In this document: positions 22,246 through 33,443 of the stretch, piece after piece
Layout: each line of letters starts with the position of its first letter
Numbering within the stretch: position 1 is the stretch's first letter
Source: Haemaphysalis longicornis
Taxonomy: Eukaryota > Arthropoda > Arachnida > Ixodida > Ixodidae
DNA: 64,000 bases
Assembly: GCA_013339765.2 (NCBI GenBank)
Contig: CM023449.1
Location: forward strand, 38,115,678-38,179,677
Reading direction: 5' to 3'
The notes under the pieces: model-generated
What the model was told of the DNA's origin: nothing
The model's database searches: none
Seen by the model: the letters and a program-made list of their open reading frames with translations, nothing else
Translations under genes and position numbers: made by a program

Positions 22246-23790
22246 CTGGAACGAGCATTCAGTGAAGCTTTAAGAGAACAAGTTTCCAGCGCTTGGGCAG
22301 ATTTGAAACCTGTTTGAATGAATTTGTATGAACCTCGCAGCAGGTCGCTGTCCCTTACGAAGAAAAGCATTGCGATCCGGCACCAGAAGTGGGAAAACTG
22401 CCTGCCACACTTTACTGTCTACAAAGTGGCCACTATGGCTATCTTGAGCCTGAACTGGATACACTGAGTAGTCTTGGCGTGGTGAGGTCGGTGGCAATGC
22501 TAACTGCATCAGCGCTTCATTTCCCTCTCTCTAGTTGTCTCTCCCTATATCTCCCCTTTCAACTCTCCCTCTGTCTCTCTTTTCCCACATCATCCCTCTC
22601 CCTCGTCTGTCTCCCTGTCTCTCAGATTTTGTAGTTTCAAATTGCTCATGTCGTGTGATACACTAAGCTGTGTATTCCATCCCCTCTCCATTAAAAGGAG
22701 TCAACACCTGCAGGTGCATTTTTTGACGTCTTGTTAATGCAACACCGCAAACAAACTATGAAGTCATTCACAAGAGGTGGGCTTGTAAGTGCTCCAAATA
22801 CACAGAAGACTATGTTCGATGTACGCAGCCTTTATCTACCTATTCCTTGTTCACCCCCAGCATTTTAAGAATAGAAAGCAGATGCTTTTTGAAGACAGTG
22901 GGGAGAAAAGAAATTGAAGGACAATGAGATACAGAACAATTATGGATAAGTAAACACAGAAATGCCCTTTGCCCAACGCGCTGATACAAAGCCTAACGGC
23001 TGCAATGCCCCACGGCATCGCACACGCATACCATGATCCTCTGCCGGCATGTTGTTGGCTACTCTGTGGGGATGAAGAGGAGGGAATAAAGACTCTAAAG
23101 GGAATAAAACGACTGTCTGCTCTTGACATTACTTGCTGGCATCGCTAGGTGTAACTACCTGCGTTCATAAAACTCGGAGCCGCAGTGGCGGCAGCGGCAG
23201 AACTCTCTCAGGTTCTGTGCTGTGCACATGGGGGATGGGACAACCAAAGAACATCCGGACGCCCAAAGATGAGACAGCTAACCAGTAAGTGTGCTGTGCA
23301 GCCAGACGAGAATGAAATCACCCAGAAGAACAAGAAGAAGTAGTAGTAGTGGAAGTCTGCAACGTCGAGGGAGTGCTCGACGAAGACTTTGGGGCGGTGG
23401 ACGAAGTATACGAAGACTGAAGAGGGCACTGTAGAAATAAAGCCCTTATGTACTTTACTTTGCATTTGATTTGGTCTACTGCTGACAAGCGCCATATTTA
23501 TACACAGGGTAAATGGTTCCGAGTGACTTATATGGTACTCGTCGAGTTGAGCTTAGTGAGATGAACACGGCTCTGCTGTGACATCAGGATTGCACTGTTG
23601 TGAAAGCTGGCTTTGATGTTTCTTTTTTACAATTTGGACCTCCAATTTGCAATTTTGCAAGATGAAGAGATCTGTTGGATTTGCAATGCCCCCACTAACA
23701 CTTCTGTTTTTAAGCCCTCCCCCTGCCACCCTGCAGAACCCCGCCGTCATTGCAAAGCATGGAATTCTTTTTATCTTATCAGAATAGCGT
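22246..23790 (-). other. NHERF intron, 3' part
   Basis: Intronic sequence. It includes a C/T-rich tract at about 22520-22625 and a stretch at about 23050-23470 with two AATAAA-like sites (ggaataaag) that resembles an LTR end but lacks a partner. No exon is supported. Confidence 0.45.
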
Positions 23791-23798
23791 AAGCCATC
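23791..23798 (+). repeat. 8-bp target site duplication, left
   Basis: AAGCCATC directly abuts the left terminus of the P-like element at 23799. The identical octamer follows its right terminus at 24982-24989. Confidence 0.9.
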
Positions 23799-24981
23799 CA
23801 AGGAGGTTAAAAAAAATTGCTGGAGTGGAAGGGGCGCCAGCAAAGTGAAGCCGCCGCGACGCCGTCTTGCTAGGGGAGAAGACGCGTAGTTGTTGCAGCG
23901 CGCGTTCCTTGCGTGCACGAAAAAGTGTTGTTGATTCGTGTGCGCGCCATGTCACGAGATCAAAACAAGTATGGTTGGTTCGTGTGTGGCTTACGGTTGT
24001 ACAAACAGTGTGAACCCGGCCCCGGGAGTCGCATTGTGCACGTAACTTGCGCGCGTGCAAGTTGATTCCAAACTGCGGTCATGCTCGTTGCATTGTGTCG
24101 CGTAGTATGGGCCTTCAATGTTTAATTTCTTTGCTGCTAGGCTTCCGAAAGATGTTGAGTCACTGTCCTTTGTCAGTGTCTTTTGTTTGCCATTTGATAG
24201 TATGTTTTAGCAGTTTAATTGACGTCTGGTATCATAAGTCTGTCTTCTTTCAAAAAATAAACACTTTGTTTCCAAAAATACAAATTGGTTCATCTTTTTT
24301 CGGTAGTTCATGTCACTGGTAATGTAACCTCATGGTGTGGTTTACCAGAAAGATTGTTGATTCTTTTTTTGCAGTTTGTGTGCTAGGTTGGGCAGCAATG
24401 CAATGAACGTAATAGCATTAGTTGCTATCATACACTCATGAAAGTTTTCTGTATCGGTTTTTTGTCACTCCATTATGTCTATTATCACAATAATTCTGGG
24501 TGTTTCCTGTTGTTTTTTGGAAAATGCTGCATTTTCTGGTCATGACTGCTGTTTTTCACATTACAGTTGTATCTCTATTGCTTTTTTTTTGTTCTTAGAA
24601 CTTTCACGATCAATTTCTGCATTTGAACAGTTTAGAATAAAGAAGATATACGAGTTCTTATGTATTTTTTTACTTTGTGGCAGCTGCATATCCGAGCCAT
24701 AAGGTGAAAAAAACAATGTCCCTGTACTCGGAGATCTGACTTTTAACGAAATTTCTGTGGTAGAAATCAATACGGAGACGTCGGACACGGCTCGCAGTGT
24801 TGAATTAGAGCATGAGAATCCGTTACGTAATTTAAAACCGCTGGGAAAGTCGGCAAATACTGCTGCAAAGCAATCGGCATCTGGTTTCTTTCCCTGAGCA
24901 AGATGGCCGTCGGTGGCTTCAGCCGAGCCCATTGGTTGGTATAGGTGACTTCCACTCCAGCAATTTTTTTTAACCTCCTTG
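23799..24981 (+). mobile_element. P-element-superfamily transposon, internally deleted, 1183 bp
   Basis: Perfect 33-bp terminal inverted repeats (23799-23831 and 24949-24981, starting CAAGGAGGTT) are flanked by a perfect 8-bp direct repeat, AAGCCATC. An 8-bp duplication, terminal repeats of about 31 bp and a gene beginning with a THAP zinc finger are together diagnostic of P-type elements. Inside is the start of a THAP domain on the plus strand with a short intron, and a C-terminal exon fragment; the catalytic core is missing. It resembles the deleted non-autonomous P derivatives known from flies. Identity of terminal repeats and of the target duplication suggests a fairly recent insertion into this NHERF intron. 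Confidence 0.85.
23971..24897 (+). pseudogene. THAP-domain transposase remnant of the P-like element
   Basis: The ATG at 23971 gives MVGSCVAYGCTNSVNPAPGV, with the first two zinc ligands as C-x4-C. The exon ends at 24041 with donor GTAACT. A 99-nt intron ends at ctgctag 24140, and the next exon reads LPKD. The joined product GVALCTLPKD lines up with the G-V-x-F-H-x-(F/L)-P-K-D core of THAP domains. The exon then runs to a stop without the distal C and H ligands. A further exon-like piece after acceptor cag 24683 reads AYPSHKVKK. A frame change leads into 54 codons (24733-24894) ending SASGFFP and TGA. The middle of the protein and its catalytic residues are gone. Confidence 0.65.
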
Positions 24982-24989
24982 AAGCCATC
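24982..24989 (+). repeat. 8-bp target site duplication, right
   Basis: AAGCCATC follows the right terminus of the P-like element and is identical to 23791-23798. Confidence 0.9.
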
Positions 24990-25152
24990 ACACAGGCTTT
25001 TCTGCACGACAGCTAAGCTGCGCAACAAAGGCGAAGCACGAACCACCCAATGGAAGAGCATGAGGCTCGGCCACCTACATCCTGCTGAAGTAGGGTTTCT
25101 AACCCTAGTATCGAAGCAGTGCCATTGCTAATAGGCAACAGAAAATTACAAC

Positions 25153-25480
25153 TATACTCGGTTACAACTCAAGAACGGCACCACCTCATGTAGTGTATCA
25201 CTCCCGCCAAAGCGCCAGACCCGTGACGTCAGTGCGCGCGCGTTTTGAAAGGGGTTTGCTATGAATGCGTGATATCGTCTGCCTTGTCTCACGCAGTTTG
25301 TTTGTCGTCACTGGAGTCGTTTATAAGCATATTAAGTCCAAAAAATCACGGGAACGGCTCACGCCATGTTCAAAATATTCCCAGTAACGCCCTACTTGCA
25401 CCGCGCGGAGAAACATCCGGCTACGGTGATAAGGCACAGCGGAAACTTCCGGTGCCGTTCTTAAGTTGTCACCGAGTATA
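25153..25480 (-). mobile_element. 327-bp MITE family, copy 2 (inverted)
   Basis: Starts TATACTCGGTTACAACTCAA and ends with the inverted TATACTCGGTGACAACTTAA. It is the reverse complement of the element at 1215-1541 with few differences over the whole length, which indicates recent activity of the family. Lies in the NHERF intron. Confidence 0.8.
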
Positions 25481-25887
25481 GCAAGGTGCACACCAGCCAG
25501 CGTACACAGGCGTCCCAATGAACTGTCCCTCGCAAGTGGCACCAATATGAATGCCAATTCATTGCCACCGTCCCTCCCGTCTTCACAACCTCAACGCCTG
25601 CTTTGTTGGTGGCTAGCCTCCTCGTGTAGTTACCAACCCAGAAGCCAAAGTAACAGTGTTCTCTGTGAGGGACTTGTGCATGGAAGTGCGAGTACCAGAG
25701 CTATGCACAGAATGATCATTGCAGATGCCAATTATTGCTAAGACGTGTCCAATGAGGCATAGCAGAGCAAATTTTCATTCAGCTTCCCATCCTGATTTTG
25801 TATTCATCATCAAAACTAGAGTAACTTGCTGCAAGAACAAGGCATGACCCCACCAGCAAGCAGTTTTGAATGTGGTAATCAATGCCC

Positions 25888-26598
25888 TTAAAAAGGGACA
25901 CTAGAGGCAACCAGCAAGTAGGTTTCAAATGAACGTCTCACCTTCCCATAGCCATTTTAGCAATGATTCGGTGCCGAAAGATGCCCTCATTGCTGAGAAA
26001 TTGCTAATCAAACACTGATCAAAACCTGAGGCAAACAGCAACTGCAGTCCCTGTTAATGTCACAATAAACTGGAAGCAAGCGAGGCAGCTGCACGGCATA
26101 GAAGCAATAGCATACATTGCCACCGCATACTGAGCGGTTTGGTCAGTTTCAGTCAAATCAGTCACACTTTATTGGACTCCCACATCCTTTTCAGCTCCGG
26201 ACTAATAATTAAAATATTCCTTCAGGGGACCCACGATCAGTATTCGACACTTTGTTGAAGAAAAATATATTGTTCTTTTGAGGGCCTGCAAATGTTGGTG
26301 CTGAACCAACCGCTCATGCGTAGCTCGCACGCTTCCTCAAAAAGAGGTACCGCCGCCCCAGTATGGACGAGGAGCACCATCCAGCACCTGCCAGAAAAGA
26401 CATTGTGTATTCCAGACGTTTTAACCACTCCCGATGCAAGTTGCACGGTATAGCCAGGGGTGGCAGCGTCTGTCTTCATGTTTTCACTATTTTATACCTT
26501 ATTCTAAAAAAAGCTACGCTTAAGAGGTATATGCGTGTCCTCGGTGACCAAATATATCGTACTAGAGCAACTTGTAGTTTGACTTCAGTGTCCCTTAA
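25888..26598. mobile_element. ~710-bp element with TTAA..GGGACACT termini
   Basis: The left end TTAAAAAGGGACACTAGAGG and the inverted right end TTAAGGGACACTGAAGTCAA share the GGGACACT core. No transposase seen; the interior is non-coding. Intronic. Confidence 0.5.
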
Positions 26599-26908
26599 AG
26601 GAAATTAGTCGTGGTACATACTGGAGTGATGGGAGACAAAACTGAAACAGAAATTGAGCTTAAACTGCATTCGTTGTCCACGTTCAGAATAATATGTGTG
26701 CTTCATGTATAGCTGGTTTACACGAAGTGCACATAATTATAAATTATGACAGCAAGAGCAGTTTAAATTCACTTTATATGCGGAAAATGGCTCCCTGTGT
26801 CACCTATACGCTCCGCAGGTAATTCTCAAAGGGAATTTAGTGCCATATGCAAAACTGCCCGAAAATGTAGGGTTCACAACCGGGTCATGTCACACGCGAG
26901 TGGCTCAC

Positions 26909-26998
26909 CTCTGTTTTTGCCGGCGCTGCCTCGGGTTCTGGTGACCGGCTCTCGTCCTCATCAGCATCTTCCTTCCCTTCGAGTCCACTCTGCCGCCT
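26909..26998 (-). CDS. NHERF-type scaffold protein, acidic linker exon
   Basis: Minus strand, 90 bp, bounded by acceptor gaacttgtgcag and donor GTGAGC, phase 0 at both ends, so it can be included or skipped without changing the frame. It encodes RRQSGLEGKEDADEDESRSP and then EPEAAPAKTE, a charged disordered linker between the PDZ domain exon (31471-32039) and the tail exon (21970-22245). No domain of its own. Support is splice sites, phase match and charge composition. Confidence 0.7.
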
Positions 26999-27740
26999 CT
27001 GCACAAGTTCACACATAGGACAGGTGTGTCAGGGACCAGCCACCTACACGCAAATGCTTGCAAGTAGAGTACCTTTCACTGGACCAACACAGAGCCACCA
27101 AAGGAAATGGGGCAGGCAAAGGCCAGCATAGAGAGCCTTCAGATCATCATTAAGCTCTAAAACACTCATGCCGAATACCCTTTTTTAAGGTTTCGATTAT
27201 TTTTTTTAACATCATGAAAGGAATATTTGTCACCGAATAATGCTAAAAACGTAACATGCGCAGGATGCCCTAGATGTTTGTTTTGTGTAAAAGCATTTCA
27301 GGGAACAATAGTTCGATCAGGCAATCCGAAGCTGCATTACAACAACAAACAAGTATTGTAATGCAGAGGTAATGCTGCTAGATTTGGATTCGCAGCAAAC
27401 GTTTCGTTTAATAGCAAACTTCTGAAGCAGAGAAAATACAGTTTTTGAACGGTTTTGAAGCAGACGATTACAACTTTGGATTACCTTTTGCACATTACAA
27501 GCGTACATTTGTAGCAACTGCAGACGCAGTCTATTTCCACAATCCCAATGCAACATTCCATTCAGAGATACGCACAAACCTGGCACGATGCAGAATGTTG
27601 AACATATCGGTACATTACACCTCGCCCCTAAACCTACTTTATTAAAGGTTGCCATACCACCCTTACTTACAAAAAGAATGCACATAATTGCATTAATTGA
27701 GTACATTTTACAGTAAAAAATTTGCCCGCGCTTCACTGGC
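26999..27740 (-). other. NHERF intron, no feature
   Basis: AT-rich intronic sequence between the linker exon and the element at 27741. No exon or RNA gene is apparent. Confidence 0.4.
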
Positions 27741-28825
27741 TTAAAGGAGTACCGACACGAAACTTTCGCGTTACATTTTTTTTTCACTGCTGTAGGTGCC
27801 TACCAGCCCAGTAATCGTAAAATGGCACCTTAGATGATTGACCACAGCATAAATAATTATTTGCAGCCTCATTTATCCGTGTCAGTTTCGGTTTCGACCA
27901 CCTTAACACCGATTCGGCCACCATGACAGGATGTCACGCTTGACCATAGAGTTTCATACTAATATACACTAGAGGGAAATTTGGCGCCACTGTCTAGGGG
28001 AACCACGCTTTGGCGAGCGTTCTGTCATGTACCGGGCAGGCACGTACGTTCCACTTGTCCTTGGCATGGCTCATGAAAAGGCTGAAAAGTTGGCTCTGGT
28101 TGCAAAAAAGCAACAATATTACTGCACAAGGTTCATCAAATTTGTTTTGTTATTGTAAAATTGAACTTCCAAAAAGATTAATTTGTCAGTGATTATGCAG
28201 AAGCTTCATGCACGATGAACAAGGAAAAAATGTTACCTTTTTTTGTTGCTTTTGGCTTCAAGACAAAAAAGAAGCCATATGGCTAGCTAAGCCAAGTAGG
28301 CAAGGAACGTCGCTAGTGGCAATCATAGAGTTTCTTACAGTATACTTACTAAGAAACTCTATGGTGGCAATGGCGCCACACCGCCCATGGCGGCCCGCGA
28401 CTGCAGCGACAGTATGAAAATCTACTCTTGACATCAGCGTTCTCATCGCACAACGGCCAGTCTGGACAGGAGGGCTAGAGCTGAGCGAGCGTGTCCAGAC
28501 CAATTGTGGTCGCACGTTCCCAGACTGCACAAGATCAGTCCCAAAACTGTGACATGATGCATAAGGCTGAGCACTTTGGTTATGTCATGGGAACCCTGAC
28601 ATCACCACTTCGGGGCGAGGCACATGGCGCAGCACTGAACACGTCCTGCTGATGCCGATGTCGAAAGGGTACTGAGCCTTCTCATGTGTGCAAAGTTTAA
28701 AATTGATTTAAAATATGTTATAGCAAACGCTTGCCGTTGAAACTTCCTGTGGGGCATCTTCATACACAAAGGAAGCTTTTTAGATAGCTATCTCAGCTTT
28801 CCATTTCGTATCAGAGCTTCTTTAA
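27741..28825. mobile_element. ~1.1-kb element with TTAAAGGAG-type inverted termini
   Basis: The left end reads TTAAAGGAGTACCGACACGA. The inverted right end reads TTAAAGAAGCTCTGATACGA. Inside are a palindrome at 28324-28363 and a second gaccatagagtttcatac copy at about 27942, so a smaller hairpin family has probably inserted into it. No transposase recognised. Confidence 0.6.
28324..28363. repeat. 40-bp hairpin, 14-bp perfect arms
   Basis: CATAGAGTTTCTTA and its exact reverse complement flank 12 nt (cagtatacttac). A related catagagtttcata lies at about 27945. Probably a minimal hairpin element or fused termini of one. Confidence 0.75.
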
Positions 28826-31002
28826 AATCGTGAAGAATAATGTTGACGGAGCCACGAAGACAAAATGCAAGCTTGGTTCATTCGAAAGACTGCCTCGTTA
28901 AAATAACACTTGCACCAATTTTAACAAAAACTTCACTAAAATAGGCTATATAATTAGAAGAACAGAGAATAGCCAAGCGACACCCTAGCTACTTTTCTGC
29001 ACTCAACTCATGGCGTATTATGGGCCGGTCGTTGCGATTGGCTGAGGCTGACAAAACCCAAAGCAAATTAAATGCAAAAAGCATGCAGAATGGGCTATTT
29101 GCACCTCACTTTAGTGCACATTCTTTTGTACAGCAGTAAGAATAACAGGGCAAACAATGTAAGTTACGACTGAACACAAACATAGAAGCAAGAGTACATA
29201 CAGCGCGCACTATGCTGGCCGAGGCTGCACAGCCGTCGGCCACATTGGGCTTGTCTGACACGACACTGGCCAATTGGCATGAGCGGCATCACCACTTACG
29301 TGACCCGGTATGCCAGGCATACTCAGTCTTTCACAAACGATTACGATCAACCATAACATCAGCAAGCCAGGTACAAATCCGGCCAAAAACAGAGCAAGTG
29401 CAGACAGTGGTCATTGCTGTTGTTCTTTTTGTCGCTCTTTCTTACGAGGCATAATCTTTTCGTAAACAACTTTTGGTGAAGGTGGTGCCAAGAGTGCCTG
29501 TTGGAGCTGAGATCAGCACACCTGAGCAAGCCTACAGTGTCAAGTGGCCTACAAGCTGGTGACTTGGTGCCTTCGTCTACGTATGGCCCTGACGCTTCGC
29601 CCTTCTCGTCTCTTGCGTTGGCTGCAGCTCCTTACAATAAAATACATCAGTGGTCTCCAAACGGTGCTGTGGTGCCACCTATGAAGGTAGACAGTAAACA
29701 GACAAAAAAATACACCTTTCACTGTTCACAGCAACCTTAGTAAACATACTAACTTCCATTTCATGTACCTTTCCCTGAAAACGTCCTCGCGGACTTCAGG
29801 AAACAAACATTTCAGTGGGAGAATTCAAATATTGGCTCAAAATGTTTAATTTCTCCGTAAATAAACATAGCTTGCTACCAGAAAAAAAAGCACTGGGGGC
29901 ACTATAAAACACCAAATCTTTTGTATAAAACAAATTTTGTATTTTGTCTCTACGGCCCCTTTACAGCAAAGCTGCCTGGCATTGCCTAATTGCAAGGCTA
30001 AGCTTTACACAACTTCTCAAAGCCAGCAGATAGATTTGCACAAGCTGAGACTGGATTTGTCTGACGATGGCCAGTGCCGCATTCACAACGCAAACTCTCG
30101 CTGGCGCTTTCAATGGGGGGGGGGTGGCTTCACTTTTTCTCTCTCCGGTGAGCATGCACTCATACACTATTTTATGAACCCTCCAGGGCTATGCCATCAC
30201 TCCTCTATTCTGCATTAAAGACGGAGCAGCTGCAGGCACCCAATACGTGGCGCCTCACTGGTTACGTGGGCTCCTGGATGGCGTTTGTCCATTAACACAT
30301 GATGTGTGTTTGTTACAGAAAATTCTAACAAGAAGCGCCATGTGTCCAAGCAGAATGCTGTGACACAAACGCATCTGAACTCTGAATAAACGACTCGAAC
30401 AGTTTTGCCACTCCCGCCTTTCCTGCCAGCCATGTAGACACTGTTCTGCTTCATGTTGTGCCAGGCACAACTGGAGCGCCCCTTTTGTGTCTGTTTTCAT
30501 TCCTCCAGTTGTGCCTGGCGCTTAACCTGTTCCCATGATGAAGTACCAACTAGCTCGCATCGACACCCTATTCTGCTGCGCTCGCATCTCAGCCATGACG
30601 CAAGACAGCGTGATACCGTTTGTTTATTTGAAGCAAAGCTTTACTACTTTCGTCCACAGGTTTCACCGCGGATGCGCAAGTTCACCTTTTGACCACAGAC
30701 ACAACCCTCGAAGCACATCGCGTGATTCACCAGGCCCGTTTTCGGCGCTGTGCACAAGAACCCATTTCCAGTCGTTCTGCTCAACCAGCGGCAGCAGCCA
30801 CCGCTGTCGTGGGCGCTCAGCTGAGAGGCAGCCAACTAACCCCGCCACCTACACCGCATGTGCCGCTGAGTCGTCTCGGGCTACGTGACTCGTCTTGCGC
30901 CCAGCGAAGAGGAACACGCGTTTGCCGTGAATGAAATTGAGGCCGGGCCTCCTCCTGTAATTGTTGCACGGGCTTTGAGCAGTGGTCGGCAACACAGCTA
31001 CA
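28826..31002 (-). other. NHERF intron, no gene supported
   Basis: Contains only short frames and a run of 10 or more G at about 30115. No splice-supported exon with conserved content was found. Confidence 0.4.
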
Positions 31003-31098
31003 TCAAAGGTTAACCAGGCAAAACCAAGACTCAACCAGACTAAGCCAAGCTTTTGCTTTGCATATTCAAGGTTAGCTGAGCCAAGCCGCAGCCATGCT
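31003..31098 (-). repeat. Second copy of the ggttaacc..agctaacc repeat
   Basis: The reverse complement matches 6419-6517 (CAGCTAACC, then AAGCTTGGCTTAG, TGGTTGAGTCTTGGTTT and TGGTTAACCTTTGA). A dispersed ~100-bp repeat, non-coding. Confidence 0.6.
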
Positions 31099-31267
31099 TT
31101 TGCAGCGGACTACATGCGTAGCTTCCACTGCATTTTGGTGCTTGGCACTTGGTCTCTCCCTCACTACGCCCGTCACTACGCCATCACTGCACCTTGTCCC
31201 ATGAAAGCCTCGACCAAGAACAGCTTTGATGTTTAAAAAAAAAGCACAGGATTCGAACAAAGAATTA

Positions 31268-31340
31268 TCACTGCTGCGGCTCGAACCCGAGCCATTTGCA
31301 TTAAAACCTGCGATTCTACCCCAACTGAGGCGGCATACGT
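31268..31340 (-). mobile_element. tRNA-derived sequence (SINE head or tRNA pseudogene)
   Basis: On the minus strand it has an A-box-like CTCAGTTGGGGTAGA and a B-box-like GGGTTCGAGCC at tRNA distance. The acceptor ends do not pair, and the anticodon arm is weak, so I do not call a functional tRNA. It lies about 130 bp downstream (minus strand) of the PDZ exon. Confidence 0.5.
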
Positions 31341-31470
31341 CTTTAAGCAGTCTCCCAAAAGAACACGAGGAGTGTTCTAAGTGAACCAATAGATGGCACT
31401 GGGTGCGCCAGGACTGTGCATATCCGGCAATGAAATGTCACAGTATCGACGCAGTGCAGACTGTACATAC

Positions 31471-32039
31471 CAGGATAGGCGTGGGCGCCAACTGAGCCGC
31501 CTCCTCTTCGTCCTCGTCCTTGCGGGAGTGTCTTTCGTCATCACCTCCCGCACCGCCAGAGGCGCCGTCCTCACTGCCCTGCTGCTGCTGCTGCCCGGTG
31601 GTGGCCGGGTTGAGCGGCGGGTTCCGCAGCCGGATTACGTTGGCGCTGTCCCCGCGGACCTCGATGCCCCGGTCTCGGTACCACTGCTCGCCGTCGGCGG
31701 TGAGCACGAGCAGGCGCGTTTCGTCGGGCACGGGCGGATGCGCTCCACGATGTCCCGGTGCGCCTCGTTCTGCACGTTCACGCCGTTCACCTCGACGATG
31801 CGGTCGCCCTCGCGCAGCCCGGCGTGTTCGGCGGGGCTGCCCGCGTCGATTTTGCCGACGTACTGGCCCCGCCGGTCTTTCTCGGCGTGCAGGTTGAAGC
31901 CGTAGCCCTCGAAGTCGCTCCACTTGGTCATGTGGCACAGCCGCGGCTCAGGGGCGTCTGCCGGAAGCTCCCCGTCAACCGCGCCCTCGTTTGGGGCGGA
32001 CGTCGGAGCCTCAACCGCCGTGGGCTCATCTGGTTTATC
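31471..32039 (-). CDS. NHERF-type scaffold protein, PDZ-domain exon
   Basis: Minus strand, acceptor acgttccacgcag to donor GTATGT. An acidic stretch leads into PRLCHMTKWSDFEGYGFNLH, whose GYGF is the carboxylate-binding loop of a PDZ domain. It continues with SPAEHAGLREGDRIVEVNGV and DETRLLVLTADGEQWY, the usual PDZ2 order in NHERF1/2. A Q5 run and an acidic RKDEDEEEA stretch follow, ending APTPIL in phase 0. NHERF proteins tether transporters and receptors to ERM proteins at apical membranes. Between IVERIR and DETR (about 31735-31750) the frame slips by one missing base. Conserved reading on both sides suggests an assembly indel. No exon for an N-terminal PDZ1 was found upstream in this window. 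Confidence 0.85.
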
Positions 32040-32261
32040 CTGCGTGGAACGTGAAAAGTGCGATGGTATCAGAAGTAACAGGGGCGTGCGAAATCGATGG
32101 CTGGACGGAATAACGTCTGGTTAGGTAGCACTTTTTTTAAGTGCATGGTCACTGATCTGCATTTCACCTTTTATAGGTAAAACGTCGAACGTTAACTCAA
32201 TTCAATTCCGTTATTATTTTTTTTTTCCTGGAGCAACTGTTTGGCTTACCGGCCACAAGCT

Positions 32262-32515
32262 GCTTTTGAACATGTCACGAGCCGTTTCCGTGATTTTTTG
32301 GTCTGAATATGCTTAATTATTGCAGCAACGCAAACTACGTGAGAAAAGGCAGACGACGCATTCATAGCAATTTGTCCTTTCAAAATTCGCGCGCCCGTTG
32401 ACATCCGGGCCCGTCGCTTAGGCAACAATACTTTCAAAGTATTTCTCTGGCGCCTAGAATATAGCATTTCTAAGTTAGAAAACGCAAACGCGCAGTTTCG
32501 ATAAACTCGGGTATA
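32262..32515 (-). mobile_element. 327-bp MITE family, diverged copy
   Basis: Shares the body phrases TTTTTTGGTCTGAATATGCTT, GTGAGAAAAGGCAGACGA and TTCATAGCAA, and a terminal aactcgggtata, with the elements at 1215 and 38411, but has lost one end and much identity. Orientation is inferred from the order of the phrases. Confidence 0.55.
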
Positions 32516-32896
32516 CGAAATTATGCATTGCTGAAAAAGAGAAATACATGCCTCGCTAGAACACGAGCAAAATACATTCTTTTCAACGATAGTGAACTAG
32601 TTGAACGCAAGTTGTGAGCACTCACATCGACCGCCATAAACACGCATGCGCCGGCTTTCCCCGCTAGCCGCGACGGGCTTTCCCGCAATTCACCCGCGAT
32701 ATGCGGCTAAGCGACAGAGATACGCCAGAGATGAGGAGCCCCTCATCTGTTTGGCACTGGGCCAATTCCGCACTTGCGCGGCTCTGGACGCATCATGTTG
32801 ACGTGTTCGCCTAAAGCTGCCCTAGGTAACACCCTCTAGACATGAAAGCACAGCTGCCTACTGACACAGCCCGAATGAAATTACGGGCCATTTTGT

Positions 32897-33443
32897 ATAC
32901 AGTCTAGTCCACTTATAACAATATCCAAGTGCCAAGGAAATCCCATCGCTATAACCGACAATTGTTATAAGCGGGTTGCAAACTAAAAAGAAGGAACAGG
33001 GATCAAAACATTTTATTCGCATGCCAGCAAGGTCGTACTACTACTAATTTGCGGAAAAGAAGCCACAGTCGGCCACGTTTGTTTGCCGCGTGTGAAGATA
33101 GCACAAATCTTTTTCAACGGCATCTATAGGTGCTTCACCTAGCTGAGGTAAATGTCCTTGGCGGAAACAGTCTCCGAGGGACTGTGTCACGCATTGGGCC
33201 TCGTACGAAGACACTACCTGAGTAGGCTGCGCAACCGCGTCGTTAGAGTCATCACTGCTGCACTTTTGGTGTACAATATGACCGGATTCAATCGTTATAT
33301 CCCATATCGTGGCACTGGAGCATTGTAATAAGCCGTTTATTTTACCATAGAAAGAATACAAAAGTTGACGGTGCCATAGCTGTCCATCGTTATATCCGAT
33401 ATATTGTTATAAACGGTATCGTTATAAGTGGACTCGACTGTAT
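32897..33443. mobile_element. 547-bp pogo/Tigger-like MITE
   Basis: The ends are TACAGTCTAGTCCACTTATA and, inverted, TACAGTCGAGTCCACTTATA, each next to TA. CAGTC..CTTATAAC with a TA target is the terminus style of pogo/Tigger elements. The interior has a frame of about 100 codons without a DDE domain. Non-autonomous. Confidence 0.7.

Noticed and set aside
23050..23470. Possible solo LTR (two AATAAA-like sites, charged direct phrases)
   Set aside because: No partner copy, no clear TG..CA ends and no target duplication were found.
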